From assembly GCA_036261615.1 (NCBI GenBank), contig DATAKK010000104.1:19299-83298 (forward strand): 64,000 bases of DNA. Reading direction: 5' to 3'. Below are positions 27,305 through 35,890 of this stretch, piece after piece (the first letter of the stretch is position 1; each line of letters starts with the position of its first letter). The notes beneath the pieces were generated by a model. That model was given only the letters and a program-made list of their open reading frames with translations, did no database searches and had not been told where the DNA came from. The position numbers and the translations under genes are program-made. The DNA comes from JAJYQH01 sp036261615. Lineage in GTDB: Bacteria > Actinomycetota > Actinomycetes > Propionibacteriales > Propionibacteriaceae.

Positions 27305-28456
27305 GTGGTTCTCAGCACCGACGAGCGGGTCCTCGAGTACGCCCGCTTCTCCGGCGGGGTCGACCGGGCAGAACTCGCCCGCGAACTCGACCTCCCCCAG
27401 CCGACGGTCGTCAGTTCCGTGCGCCGCCTGCTCGCCGCCGGCAGGCTGCTCGCCGTCGACCAAGAGCAGGGGCGTGCCGCCCGGGGGCCCGGCCGGCACC
27501 TGCTTCGCGCATCCGGCCCCCATCCCCTCCTCGGCCTCGTCGGCTGGCGCGGCGGACGGGTGCACGCGACCCTCTACGACACCGATCAGCAGCCGCTCGC
27601 CGCCGCCCAGAGAGAGGCCCCCGCTCCCCGGTCGGGCCCCGAGGGCCTCGTCGGAATCATCGACGAGTTGGTGGCCCAGGCGGCGCGACGACCGGACGCG
27701 GCCCTGCACACGGTGGTGGTCAGCGTCCCCGCGCCGTTCCTCAGGGGCAAGGGGGCGCCCCGCGAGCACTCCACCCTTCACGACCTCCCCCGGGGTTTCC
27801 ACGTCACGAACGCCGAGGACTTCGACGGGTATCTCGGCGGCCGCTTCGGCCTCGCGGTGATCACCGAGAACGATGCCAACCTCGCGGCCCTGGGGGAGCA
27901 GTACGCGCGCACCGAGCGGATCGACAACGCCATCTATCTCACGGTCGGCGACGACGGCATCGGGTCGGCGGTCATCGCCAACGGCCGCCTGGCTCGCGGC
28001 GCCCACGGCTACGGCGGGGAGATCGCCCATCTGCAGCTCGACCGCAACGGCCCGCTCTGCCACTGCGGGGGCCGCGGGTGCCTATGGATGAGGGTCCGCG
28101 AACTCACCCTTCCCGCGTCGGCCGACCTCGAGGCCGACCCGATCAATCTCAGCGCCCTCGCCCGGCTCTCCGAGGGCAGCGACCCCGGGGCCCAGCGGGT
28201 GCTCGCCGACATCGGCCGGATGCTCGGACGCCCGCTCGGCCACCTCAGCACGTTCCTCGACCCCGAGGTGATCATCGTCGAGGCCACCCTCGGGGCCGCC
28301 GTCGACCACATCATCGGCGGCATTGCCGAGACGTTCGCGGTGGAGGCGCCGCCGGTCATCGCCCGCAACGTGCGGCTGGAGAGGAGTTCGCTCGGCAACA
28401 CCGCCGAGGTCCGCGGCGCCTTCGAGATCGCCCGGGAGGCCGTTCGCCGCGCGTGA
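27305..28456 (+). CDS. ROK-family transcriptional regulator
   Basis: A 383-residue protein with an N-terminal winged helix (about residues 1-55) and a ROK sugar-kinase-like domain. The zinc motif is CHCGGRGC (about residue 255), with Trp where ROK kinases usually have Glu. The ATP-binding DxGxT-type glycines are weak, consistent with a regulator rather than a kinase. The GTG at 27305 lies only 6 bp after a TATCAT -10-like element (27293-27298), so the mRNA may be leaderless. The palindrome GGGCGG-T-CCGCCC at 27263-27275 lies between it and the divergent MFS gene. Confidence 0.88.
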   Translation: MVLSTDERVLEYARFSGGVDRAELARELDLPQPTVVSSVRRLLAAGRLLAVDQEQGRAARGPGRHLLRASGPHPLLGLVGWRGGRVHATLYDTDQQPLAAAQREAPAPRSGPEGLVGIIDELVAQAARRPDAALHTVVVSVPAPFLRGKGAPREHSTLHDLPRGFHVTNAEDFDGYLGGRFGLAVITENDANLAALGEQYARTERIDNAIYLTVGDDGIGSAVIANGRLARGAHGYGGEIAHLQLDRNGPLCHCGGRGCLWMRVRELTLPASADLEADPINLSALARLSEGSDPGAQRVLADIGRMLGRPLGHLSTFLDPEVIIVEATLGAAVDHIIGGIAETFAVEAPPVIARNVRLERSSLGNTAEVRGAFEIAREAVRRA

Positions 28457-28540
28457 CCCGACCTGACCGGCGTCCGCGCCGTCGGAACGACCGAACGCGG
28501 ACCTTCCGACCCGGGACAACGACCGCCGAGTGGGCCGCCC

Positions 28541-28960
28541 TCAGCGATCAGGGGTGTCGGCGCCTCCACCGGGCCTGCGCCGCCGCCACTCGGCCAGCGT
28601 GGCCTCGACGTCGAGGCGTCCGGTGATGATCGTCGGTCCGCTCCAGGGCAGCACGTTCGACCTCACGATCTGCTCGTTGAGGTGGACGACGACCGCCCGC
28701 GCGGTCTCCTCGTCGGAGACGTCGGCCAGGGTCTGCTGGATGTCCTGCTTCTGCCGACGGACGCCGAGCGGTCCCGGCAGCACCCCGGCGAGGTCCTCCC
28801 CCTCCATCCGTCGCTCCGCCCACGTGCGTTCGTGACCCGGCCGACCGAGGTTCAGCGGGCGCCCGGAGCCGGGGAGATTGTCGAAGTCGCCCCGGTCGAT
28901 CGCCTCGCGGATCTGGCGATCGATCGGCGACTCGTACGGAGGTCGCGGCGACTGGCTCAT
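28541..28960 (-). CDS. DUF1992 protein (DnaJC28-like)
   Basis: A 139-residue protein of the DUF1992 / DnaJ-homologue-subfamily-C-28 family. The characteristic segment is PIDRQIREAIDRGDFDNLPGSGRPLNLG, followed by a basic helical C-terminal part. Function unknown. The ATG at 28960 was chosen over an upstream ATG because the conserved block follows closely. It is convergent with the ROK gene. Confidence 0.88.
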   Translation of the reverse strand: MSQSPRPPYESPIDRQIREAIDRGDFDNLPGSGRPLNLGRPGHERTWAERRMEGEDLAGVLPGPLGVRRQKQDIQQTLADVSDEETARAVVVHLNEQIVRSNVLPWSGPTIITGRLDVEATLAEWRRRRPGGGADTPDR

Positions 28961-29041
28961 GCCCCCAGCCTCGCACGGGCCGCGTCCGCTGCACCTGACC
29001 TTGTGGGGGTCCACGATGGGATCGTCACCAGGAGGTGGGAC

Positions 29042-30175
29042 GTGCTCGACCTGTCACTGCCCGACGCGCGCCGGATCGCGCTGCGCGCCCAACTGCTCAC
29101 GGCCCGGCGCCCCGCGACCCTGCTCGACACGCTCCGCCACCTCGGGTGTCTCCAAGTGGACGCCACGAGCTACGTCGCGCCGAGCGCCGAACTGGTGCTG
29201 TGGTCGCGGCTCGGCGACCGGTTCGCGGCCGGTGACCTGCAGCAGGCGGTCGAGGCCCACGAGGTCGTCGAGATCCAGGGCTACCTGCGTCCGGCGGAGG
29301 ACATCGCCCTGTTCCGGGCCGAGATGGACGTCTGGCCCGGGCCGGGCCGCGACGCGCCGGGGTGGAAGCGGCAGGGGGCGTACTTCCTCGAGGCGAACCG
29401 GCTCTGCGCCGAGGAGATCCTCCAGTGGCTGCGCTCGGAGGGCCCGCTGCCGGCCCGTGCGCTGCCCAACTGCTGCCGGGTGGCCTGGCGCTCCACCGGC
29501 TGGAACGACGCGAAGAACACCACGCTGCTGCTCGAGCAGCTCGAGGCGGCCGGCGAGGTGGCGGTCTCCCACCGCGAGGGCCGCGAGCGCTTCTGGGACC
29601 TCGCCTCGCGGGTGCACCTCGACCTGCCCGCGGTGCCCCTGGAGGAGGCCCTGGCAGAGCGGGCCCGTCGCAGGCTCCGCGCGCTCGGGATCGCCCGCGC
29701 CCGCTCCACCGAGCGGCGGTACGAACCCGACGACGTGGGCGAGGTGGGGGTCGAGGCGCGGGTGAGCGGCCTGCGCGGGCGGTGGCGGGTCGACCCGGAA
29801 CTCCTCGACGGCGGCCGCTTCGAGGGACGGACCGCGCTGCTCTCGCCGCTCGACCGGCTGGTCGTCGACCGGCGCCGGGCGGCTGCCATCTTCGGGTTCG
29901 ACTACGCCCTCGAGATGTACAAGCCGGCGGCCGCCCGGCGGTGGGGCTACTACGCCCTGCCGGTGCTGCACGGCGACCGGCTGGTGGGCAAGGTCGACGC
30001 TCAGGCCGACCGCGGCAGCGGCCTCCTGCACGTGGACGCGATCCACTGGGACACCACCCCCACCCCGTCGATGCGCACCGGCGTCCACGCCGAACTCGAC
30101 GGCCTCGCCCGACATCTCGGGCTTCGGCTGCAGTCCGAACCCAGCGATCTGGCAGGCGCGCGCCGGCCGTCCTGA
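29042..30175 (+). CDS. AlkZ/YcaQ-family DNA glycosylase-like winged-helix protein
   Basis: A 377-residue member of the HTH_42 (AlkZ/YcaQ) family of monofunctional DNA glycosylases that act on interstrand crosslinks and bulky lesions. The catalytic Q-x-D triad is present as QVD (Gln38, Asp40), the AlkZ-type rather than the QxQ of YcaQ as I recall it. The C-terminal LSPLDRLVVDRRRAAAIFGFDYALEMYKPA is diagnostic. The GTG at 29042 has a near-perfect AGGAGGTG site. No biosynthetic cluster surrounds it, so it is probably general repair. Confidence 0.88.
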   Translation: MLDLSLPDARRIALRAQLLTARRPATLLDTLRHLGCLQVDATSYVAPSAELVLWSRLGDRFAAGDLQQAVEAHEVVEIQGYLRPAEDIALFRAEMDVWPGPGRDAPGWKRQGAYFLEANRLCAEEILQWLRSEGPLPARALPNCCRVAWRSTGWNDAKNTTLLLEQLEAAGEVAVSHREGRERFWDLASRVHLDLPAVPLEEALAERARRRLRALGIARARSTERRYEPDDVGEVGVEARVSGLRGRWRVDPELLDGGRFEGRTALLSPLDRLVVDRRRAAAIFGFDYALEMYKPAAARRWGYYALPVLHGDRLVGKVDAQADRGSGLLHVDAIHWDTTPTPSMRTGVHAELDGLARHLGLRLQSEPSDLAGARRPS

Positions 30176-30188
30176 GCCCGGACGCCGG

Positions 30189-30686
30189 TCAGGCGGCGGC
30201 GTCCGCGGCGAGCAGCCCGTCGATCTGGTCGATCGCCAGGGTGGCCCCCTCCTCGACGCCCATGTCGAGGACGGTCTGCAGTCCCTCAGCCGAGTCGAAG
30301 GTGCTGCGGAAGGTGGCGAGCGTGCCACCTGAGTCGGACTCGAAGGTGTAGACGTTGTGCGAGACCGGCATCGCCGCCATCGGGTTGAACTCCTCGTCGG
30401 CGAAGCCGTCGTCGAAGCTGAACGACCTGGGCTCGTCGACGGCGGTGATCTCCCACCAGCCGGGGTACTTCTCCCCCTCCGGTGAGGTCATGTAGTAGGT
30501 GGTCCGGCCACCGGGACGCAGGTCGTGCTCGACGAAGGTAGCCGGATGCGTGGGCGGACCCCACACCCGCTCCAGCTGGCGCGGGTCGGCGTACAGCTGC
30601 CAGACGCGCTCGACCGGCGCGTCGAAGCGGGCGGTGATGGTGAGGGTCAGGGCGTCGAGATCCCTGGCGACGGCGACAACGGGCAT
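30189..30686 (-). CDS. SRPBCC/AHSA1-domain protein
   Basis: A 165-residue START-like hydrophobic-pocket protein with the AHSA1 start pattern ITARFDAPVERVWQLYADPRQLERVWGPP. These proteins bind or modify small lipophilic ligands; the ligand is unknown. The start lies 1 bp after the ArsR stop, so both are made from one mRNA. Confidence 0.88.
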   Translation of the reverse strand: MPVVAVARDLDALTLTITARFDAPVERVWQLYADPRQLERVWGPPTHPATFVEHDLRPGGRTTYYMTSPEGEKYPGWWEITAVDEPRSFSFDDGFADEEFNPMAAMPVSHNVYTFESDSGGTLATFRSTFDSAEGLQTVLDMGVEEGATLAIDQIDGLLAADAAA

Positions 30687-30687
30687 G

Positions 30688-31059
30688 TCAGTGCTCCTCG
30701 GAACGATCTGGATGGTGGGTCTGGGGCGGATCCTCGGCGAGCAGCGCGTCGATGCGGGAGATGCGCCCGCGCCACACGCTCTCGAACTCCTCGAGCATGG
30801 ACGCCACCGACCGCACCGCCTGCACCTCGCCGCTGGCCAGCTGTTCGCGCCCCTGGCGCCGCTTGGTCAGCAGTCCGGCGCGTTCGAGCACCGCGACGTG
30901 CTTCTGGACGGCGGCGAAGCTCATGTCGTACTTGTCCGCCAGAGCGGTGACCGACTGCTCACCGGCCAGCACCCGGCGCAGGATGTCGCGCCGCGTGCGG
31001 TCGGAGAGCGCCTGGAACAGGGCGTCGGCCCGGTCCTCGTCGGTGCCGCCCATGGACAC
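30688..31059 (-). CDS. ArsR-family winged-helix repressor
   Basis: A 123-residue protein with the ArsR fold: FQALSDRTRRDILRRVLAGEQSVTALADKYDMSFAAVQKHVAVLERAGLLTKRRQGRE. No metal-binding cysteines are present. It belongs to the ArsR-SRPBCC pair type and probably represses its own operon through the palindrome at 31065-31080, just upstream. The GTG at 31059 or the ATG two codons later could be the start. Confidence 0.9.
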   Translation of the reverse strand: MSMGGTDEDRADALFQALSDRTRRDILRRVLAGEQSVTALADKYDMSFAAVQKHVAVLERAGLLTKRRQGREQLASGEVQAVRSVASMLEEFESVWRGRISRIDALLAEDPPQTHHPDRSEEH

Positions 31060-31064
31060 AATCT

Positions 31065-31080
31065 ACAACCTTTTGGTTGT
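31065..31080. promoter_or_regulatory. ArsR operator palindrome ACAACC-TTTT-GGTTGT
   Basis: A perfect 6-bp inverted repeat with a 4-bp centre, 5 bp upstream of the ArsR start. From memory, related CAACC-N4-GGTTG sites precede other ArsR/SRPBCC operons. It would allow autoregulation, and possibly control the divergent NodB lipoprotein gene. Confidence 0.75.
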
Positions 31081-31159
31081 ACGTCAAGTGGTCGGGCTGG
31101 TTCGCAGAGAAGTTGCCGGAACTCGCGCGACAAGGCGCCCCACGGCGGATCATGGACTC

Positions 31160-32125
31160 ATGAGGTGCCGAGCCCTGTGCCTCACGGCAGTCATTCTCAC
31201 GGCGGTCACCGCCTGCGGGACGCCCGGAAGCGATTCCGGCGCCTCACCCACGGCGACGGCCTCCTCCACTGCGAGCCAGTCGGCGACGTCCCCGTCGACC
31301 AGCGGTTCTGTTACGAGCGCCGCGTCCCCATCGACCTCGGCCTCCTCGACCCGCACGTCGACCAGCACCAGGACGACCACGTCGACGACGTCGAGCAGCA
31401 CGACGACGAAGACGACGACGACGACCAGCACCACCACCAGGACCTCCACGACGACCACGACGACCACCACGGCGTCCGATCTGGCGGCGTGGCTCGGCAA
31501 GGACTGGGAGCGGCTGCCCACGACGCAGAAGATCTTCGCCCTCACCTTCGACGCGGGCGCCTCGGACGCCGGCGTGTCATCGATCCTCGCGACCCTCAAA
31601 GCGCGCAACGTCCGCGCCACCTTCTTCGCGACCGGCGAGTTCGCCCGGGCCTACCCCGGGGCGGTGCGCGCGATGGCCCGGGCCGGCTACCCGGTCGGCA
31701 ACCACTCCGACACCCATCCGCACTTCCCCGACCTCACCAACACCCAGATCGCGCTCGAACTGTCGCGCGCCGAGGCGTCGATCACGCCGCTCACCGGCAA
31801 GGCCGCCAAGCCCCTGTTCCGGTTCCCCTTCGGCGACCGGGAGCAGCTCGACATCACGGTCGTCAACCGGCTCGGCTACATCCCGTTCCGCTGGACGGTC
31901 GACTCGCTCGGCTGGCAGGGCACGGAGTCGACGGCCGCGGGTTCGGCGGCGGCGGTCTGCAAGCGGGTGGTGGACGCGGCGGTGCCCGGCGGCATCGCCC
32001 TCATGCACGTGGGCGCGAACCCCGACGACGGCACGACATTCGACGCCGACGCGCTGCCGTGCATCATCAGCGGCATCTCCGCCAAGGGCTACCGCTTCGT
32101 CGACATCCCCAGCCAGCTCGGATAA
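31160..32125 (+). CDS. NodB-type polysaccharide deacetylase lipoprotein
   Basis: A 321-residue exported protein with an N-terminal signal ending in a VTAC lipobox (Cys19). A Thr/Ser-rich tether of about 85 residues follows, then a NodB deacetylase domain. Motif 1 reads TFDAG rather than TFDDG, so the second metal-ligand Asp is replaced. Motif 2 HSDTHPHF is intact and a RFPFGDR block follows. It probably removes acyl groups from peptidoglycan or a surface glycan. The ATG at 31160 was chosen to give the signal peptide. Confidence 0.85.
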   Translation: MRCRALCLTAVILTAVTACGTPGSDSGASPTATASSTASQSATSPSTSGSVTSAASPSTSASSTRTSTSTRTTTSTTSSSTTTKTTTTTSTTTRTSTTTTTTTTASDLAAWLGKDWERLPTTQKIFALTFDAGASDAGVSSILATLKARNVRATFFATGEFARAYPGAVRAMARAGYPVGNHSDTHPHFPDLTNTQIALELSRAEASITPLTGKAAKPLFRFPFGDREQLDITVVNRLGYIPFRWTVDSLGWQGTESTAAGSAAAVCKRVVDAAVPGGIALMHVGANPDDGTTFDADALPCIISGISAKGYRFVDIPSQLG

Positions 32126-32547
32126 CCCGTAGCCACTCCTGCGTTGGCCGCACCGCCTGAGCACGGGAGATTCTGGTTCGAAGGTCACCGGTTCGTCACG
32201 ATCCACGCCAAAAACTTGCGCCCACCCCGTGGGTCGCTGCTAACGTCGGCGGCGAATTGCACCGAATCCACGCCCTGGTTGCGAACTGGCAGAAGATGCG
32301 CCGGTGGCCGTGTGCTCCGTGTTGGGCTCAGTCCGTCCGACCGCACGCCGCTCCGTAAGTCGCCGTTGGTTCCCCGTGTCGGGGCTGGATCACGACACCG
32401 CACAGCGGACCGTCGCGGGGGTCCTTCCCCGCGCCGGCCGGACGACGGTCGAGTGGGTCGCGTGTGTGTTGGTGGGGGCCCCGGTTCGGTCCCGCTCACG
32501 TCATCGCGTCGTTCCTTGCCGCACTGTGCCCGACGACGAGGAGTGAG
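32126..32547 (+). other. 422-bp leader/promoter region of the betaine transporter operon
   Basis: I see no convincing gene here. A possible promoter is TTGCGC (32216) with TAACGT 19 bp downstream. The following 290 nt are rich in hairpins, for example CCCC-GTGTC-GGGG near 32375 and GCGGGG-GTCCTT-CCCCGC near 32415. A long structured leader before an osmoprotectant importer suggests RNA-level control, but I could not match it to a riboswitch class. Confidence 0.4.
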
Positions 32548-33882
32548 ATGACGGCGATTTCGGCGTCCGGCCTGTACAAGGTCTTCGGCAGACGACCCGG
32601 CAGGGGTGTGGACGCCCTGCGCACCGGCGGGTCCCGTGAGGCGTTGCTCAAGGACGGTCTGACCGCGGCCGTCATCGACGCGACCTTCGACGTGCAGCCG
32701 GGTGAGATCTTCGTGGTCATGGGTCTGTCCGGGTCGGGCAAGTCGACCCTCATCCGCATGGTCAACGGGCTGATCCCGCCCACCGCCGGCCGGCTCGCCA
32801 TCCAGGGTCGCGAGATCGAGCACCTGTCGCCCAACGCCCTCCGCGACGTCCGACGCCGCAACGTCAGCATGGTCTTCCAGCACTTCGCCCTGCTCCCGCA
32901 CCGCACGGTCGGGGAGAACGCCGCGTACGGGCTCGCCGTCCAGGGCGTCAACCGGGCCGACCGGGAGAGGGCGGCGCAGGAGGCACTCGAGCTCGTCGGG
33001 CTCAAGGGCTGGGGCGACCACCTCCCCGGCGAGCTGTCCGGCGGCATGCAGCAGCGCGTCGGCCTTGCCCGGGCCCTGGCCGCAAAGACCGACATCCTGC
33101 TCATGGACGAGGCCTTCAGCGCGCTCGACCCGCTCATCCGGCGCGGGATGCAGGATCAGCTCATCGACCTGCAGCAGCAGCTCGACAAGACGATCCTGTT
33201 CATCACCCACGACCTCAACGAGGCGATGCGCCTGGGCGACCGGATCGCGATGATGCGTGACGGGCGGATCGAGCAGATCGGCACCGCCGAGCAGATCCTC
33301 AACGAGCCCGCGAACAACTACGTGGCCCAGTTCGTCCACGACGTCGACCGGTCGCGCGTCCTCACGGCCGCCGCGATCATGGAGCCGCCCCCCGCCACCC
33401 TCGGTGCCGGTGCCGGGCCACAGGCCGCGCACAAGCTGATGCGCGAGAGCCACCTGCAGTGGCTGCTCGTCGTCAACCGCGACCGGACCCCGCGCGGCGT
33501 GCTGTGGGACGACGACGTGGCGGGCGCGGTACGCGCGCAGCGACCCGACCTTCCCTGGTCGGCCGTGCACGAGATGCCGACCGTGCACGAGTCGGTTCCC
33601 CTGGCCGACCTGTTCGCCCTCTCGGCGCAGCACCTGTCGCCGATCGTCGTCACCGACGATCGCGGCCGGGTGAGCGGCGTCATCCCCCGGGTGACCTTGC
33701 TCGCCGCCGCCGGTGGTCGCGAGCAGCTTCCCGACCGGGTGGACGCCGCCGAACGTCCGACGGCCCCCGCCGGGCAGGAGCCCGAGCAGACGCCGACCCT
33801 CGAACGACCGACGCCCGCCAGGCCCGCCCTGGCCGGGGCGAACGCGACCACCCCCATGCCACAGGAGAGTGATCCCCGATGA
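32548..33882 (+). CDS. glycine betaine/proline ABC transporter ATPase (OpuAA/ProV type)
   Basis: A 444-residue ATPase. Walker A is GLSGSGKST, the Q-loop follows, the signature is LSGGMQQRVGLARAL, Walker B is ILLMDEAFSALD, and the switch is ITHDLNEAM. A CBS-domain pair follows (about residues 285-400); in ProV/OpuA relatives these domains sense ionic strength or cyclic di-AMP. The last 40 residues are Pro/Thr-rich. The ATG at 32548 has a GAGGAG site. Its stop overlaps the permease start by 4 bp. Confidence 0.95.
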   Translation: MTAISASGLYKVFGRRPGRGVDALRTGGSREALLKDGLTAAVIDATFDVQPGEIFVVMGLSGSGKSTLIRMVNGLIPPTAGRLAIQGREIEHLSPNALRDVRRRNVSMVFQHFALLPHRTVGENAAYGLAVQGVNRADRERAAQEALELVGLKGWGDHLPGELSGGMQQRVGLARALAAKTDILLMDEAFSALDPLIRRGMQDQLIDLQQQLDKTILFITHDLNEAMRLGDRIAMMRDGRIEQIGTAEQILNEPANNYVAQFVHDVDRSRVLTAAAIMEPPPATLGAGAGPQAAHKLMRESHLQWLLVVNRDRTPRGVLWDDDVAGAVRAQRPDLPWSAVHEMPTVHESVPLADLFALSAQHLSPIVVTDDRGRVSGVIPRVTLLAAAGGREQLPDRVDAAERPTAPAGQEPEQTPTLERPTPARPALAGANATTPMPQESDPR

Positions 33883-34787
33883 CGCACGCCGCCCTGCTCG
33901 CCGTGCCCCGGATTCCCGTGGGCCAGTGGGCCTCCGACGGGATCGACTGGCTGACGCTGCACGCCGGGGGCGTGTTCGACGCCATCAGCACGGTGATGTC
34001 GACACTCGTGCACACGCTGTCGAACGGGCTGCTGGCTATGCCCGTCCCCGTCGGCATCGCCGTGTTCGTGCTGCTCGCCTGGGTGGTCCGCTCGGCCCGG
34101 TTCGCGCTGGCCACCCTCGTCGCCCTGCTGCTGCTCGTGGGGATGGCGCAGTGGGACAACGCCATGCTCACCCTCGCGCTGGTGCTCATCGCCACCCTCA
34201 CCGCGATCATCATCGCCGTGCCGATCGGCATCCTCGCCGCCCGCAGCAGCACCGTGAGCGCGATCGTCCGGCCGGTACTCGACTTCATGCAGACGATGCC
34301 CGCCTTCGTCTACCTGATCCCGGCCGTCACGTTCTTCAGCATCGGGGTGGTGCCGGGGCTGATCTCGACGATCATCTTCGCCCTGCCTCCGGGCGTCCGG
34401 CTCACCGAGCTGGGCATCCGGCAGGTGCCCGAGGAGACGGTGGAGGCGGGCCACGCGTTCGGCGCCAGCCCCCGCCAGATCCTCTTCGGCATCCAGTTGC
34501 CACTGGCCGTGCCGACGATCATGGCCGGCATCAATCAGGTGATCATGCTGGCCCTGTCGATGGCGGTCATCGCCGGGATGGTCGGCGCCGACGGGCTGGG
34601 CAAGGTCGTCGTCTCCTCGATCTCCACCCTCGACATCGCCCAGGGCGTCGAAGCCGGCCTCGCGGTGGTCATCGTGGCCATCTACCTCGACCGGCTGACC
34701 GGCGCCCTCGGCGACAAGACCCTGCGCCGCGGCTCACTGCTGGCGCAGGTGCAGCGCCGCCGTCGCCGCACGGTGCTGGCGGCCTGA
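33879..34787 (+). CDS. glycine betaine/proline ABC permease (ProW/OpuAB type)
   Basis: A 302-residue membrane subunit with about six or seven hydrophobic segments. It has the ABC coupling loop EAGHAFGASPRQILFGIQLPLAVPTIMAGI and the ProW pattern LDFMQTMPAFVYLIPAVTFFSIG. ATGA overlap with the ATPase gene indicates translational coupling. The C-terminal tail is unusually basic. Confidence 0.95.
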   Translation: MTHAALLAVPRIPVGQWASDGIDWLTLHAGGVFDAISTVMSTLVHTLSNGLLAMPVPVGIAVFVLLAWVVRSARFALATLVALLLLVGMAQWDNAMLTLALVLIATLTAIIIAVPIGILAARSSTVSAIVRPVLDFMQTMPAFVYLIPAVTFFSIGVVPGLISTIIFALPPGVRLTELGIRQVPEETVEAGHAFGASPRQILFGIQLPLAVPTIMAGINQVIMLALSMAVIAGMVGADGLGKVVVSSISTLDIAQGVEAGLAVVIVAIYLDRLTGALGDKTLRRGSLLAQVQRRRRRTVLAA

Positions 34788-34838
34788 CCATCGCCGGGAG
34801 GGCCCCACGCCGTCCCCGGCCGACCCCGACTGAGTAAG

Positions 34839-34854
34839 GCGGCCATCCGGCCGC
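34839..34854. terminator. intercistronic hairpin GCGGCC-ATCC-GGCCGC
   Basis: A perfect 6-bp stem with a 4-base loop in the 88-bp gap between permease and binding-protein genes. Such hairpins often adjust the ratio of binding protein to membrane subunits by stabilising or attenuating the mRNA. There is no T run, so a full terminator is unlikely. Confidence 0.4.
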
Positions 34855-34875
34855 ACCAGACAGAGAGGCAACACC

Positions 34876-35808
34876 ATGACGTCAACCCCACCCACCACGT
34901 CCCGGCGCTGGCACAAGCTCGGAGCCCTGCTGAGCGCCCTGGTGCTCGGGCTCACCCTGGCGGCGTGCAGCAGCGGAACCAGGGCCACGCCCGCGAGCGG
35001 GGGCGGGTCGAAGGGCACCATCACCCTCGGCTTCATCCCCTCGTGGACCGACGGCCTCAGCACCGCGTACCTGCTGAAGAACCGGATCGAGGCGATGGGC
35101 TACACCGTCAAGCTCGACACCTTGAGCGACGCCGCGCCGCTGTACGCCGGCCTCGCCAAGGGCAACGTCGACATCTACCCGTCCGCCTGGCCGGAGGTCA
35201 CGCACAAGGCGTACATGGACAAGTACGGCGCCAACATCGAGGACCTCGACACCTACTACAGCAACGCCAAGCTCACGATGGCCGTCCCGAAGTACCTCAC
35301 CGGCATCAACTCGATCTCCGACCTCAAGGGCACGTCCGGCATGTTCGACGGCAAGATCATCGGCATCGAGCCGGGCGCCGGGCTCACCAAGATCACCAAG
35401 GAACAGGTGATGCCGCAGTACGGCCTGACCGGCAAGTACCGCCTCGTCACGTCGTCGACGACCGCGATGCTCACCGAGTTGAAGAAGGCCACCGACGCCA
35501 AGAAGCCGATCGTCGTCACCCTGTGGCGGCCGTTCTGGGCCAACAGCGCCTTCCCCGTGAAGGATCTCAAGGACCCGAAGGGCGCGCTGGGCAAGGCCGA
35601 GGGCCTGCACTTCCTCGCCCACAAGGGATTCAGCGCCAAGTACCCCGAGGTGGCCAAGTTCATTTCCGGGATCAAGCTGAACGACAAGCAGTACGGGTCG
35701 CTCGAGGACCTGGTCGTCAACAAGTACGGGAAGGGCAAGGAGCCCCAGGCGGTGTCCGCCTGGCTGAAGCAGAACCCGGACGTACTCCCGGCGCTGCCCA
35801 AGAGCTGA
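34876..35808 (+). CDS. glycine betaine ABC transporter substrate-binding lipoprotein (OpuAC/ProX type)
   Basis: A 310-residue lipoprotein with signal and LAAC lipobox (Cys31), then an OpuAC domain. Typical segments are GFIPSWTDGLSTAYLLKN, VDIYPSAWPEVTHKAYM and VVTLWRPFWANSAF, which contribute Trp/Tyr residues of the aromatic betaine box. It delivers quaternary-ammonium osmoprotectants to the permease. Third gene of the operon. Confidence 0.94.
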   Translation: MTSTPPTTSRRWHKLGALLSALVLGLTLAACSSGTRATPASGGGSKGTITLGFIPSWTDGLSTAYLLKNRIEAMGYTVKLDTLSDAAPLYAGLAKGNVDIYPSAWPEVTHKAYMDKYGANIEDLDTYYSNAKLTMAVPKYLTGINSISDLKGTSGMFDGKIIGIEPGAGLTKITKEQVMPQYGLTGKYRLVTSSTTAMLTELKKATDAKKPIVVTLWRPFWANSAFPVKDLKDPKGALGKAEGLHFLAHKGFSAKYPEVAKFISGIKLNDKQYGSLEDLVVNKYGKGKEPQAVSAWLKQNPDVLPALPKS

Positions 35809-35890
35809 CCCGGGCGCGATCCACTCCGCGGTGGCCATGGCGCTCGCGCCGTGGCCACCGCCCGTCTGCGGCCCCCACTACCGTGACGCC

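Noticed and set aside
31330..31480. Tandem GACGAC/CACCAC-like DNA repeats as a CRISPR or satellite array
   Set aside because: They are irregular codon repeats for Thr and Ser within a lipoprotein tether, with no spacer structure.
32126..32547. Cyclic di-AMP (ydaO-type) riboswitch
   Set aside because: Context is attractive, but I could not identify the conserved sequence blocks by eye, so it is only listed as an unassigned leader.
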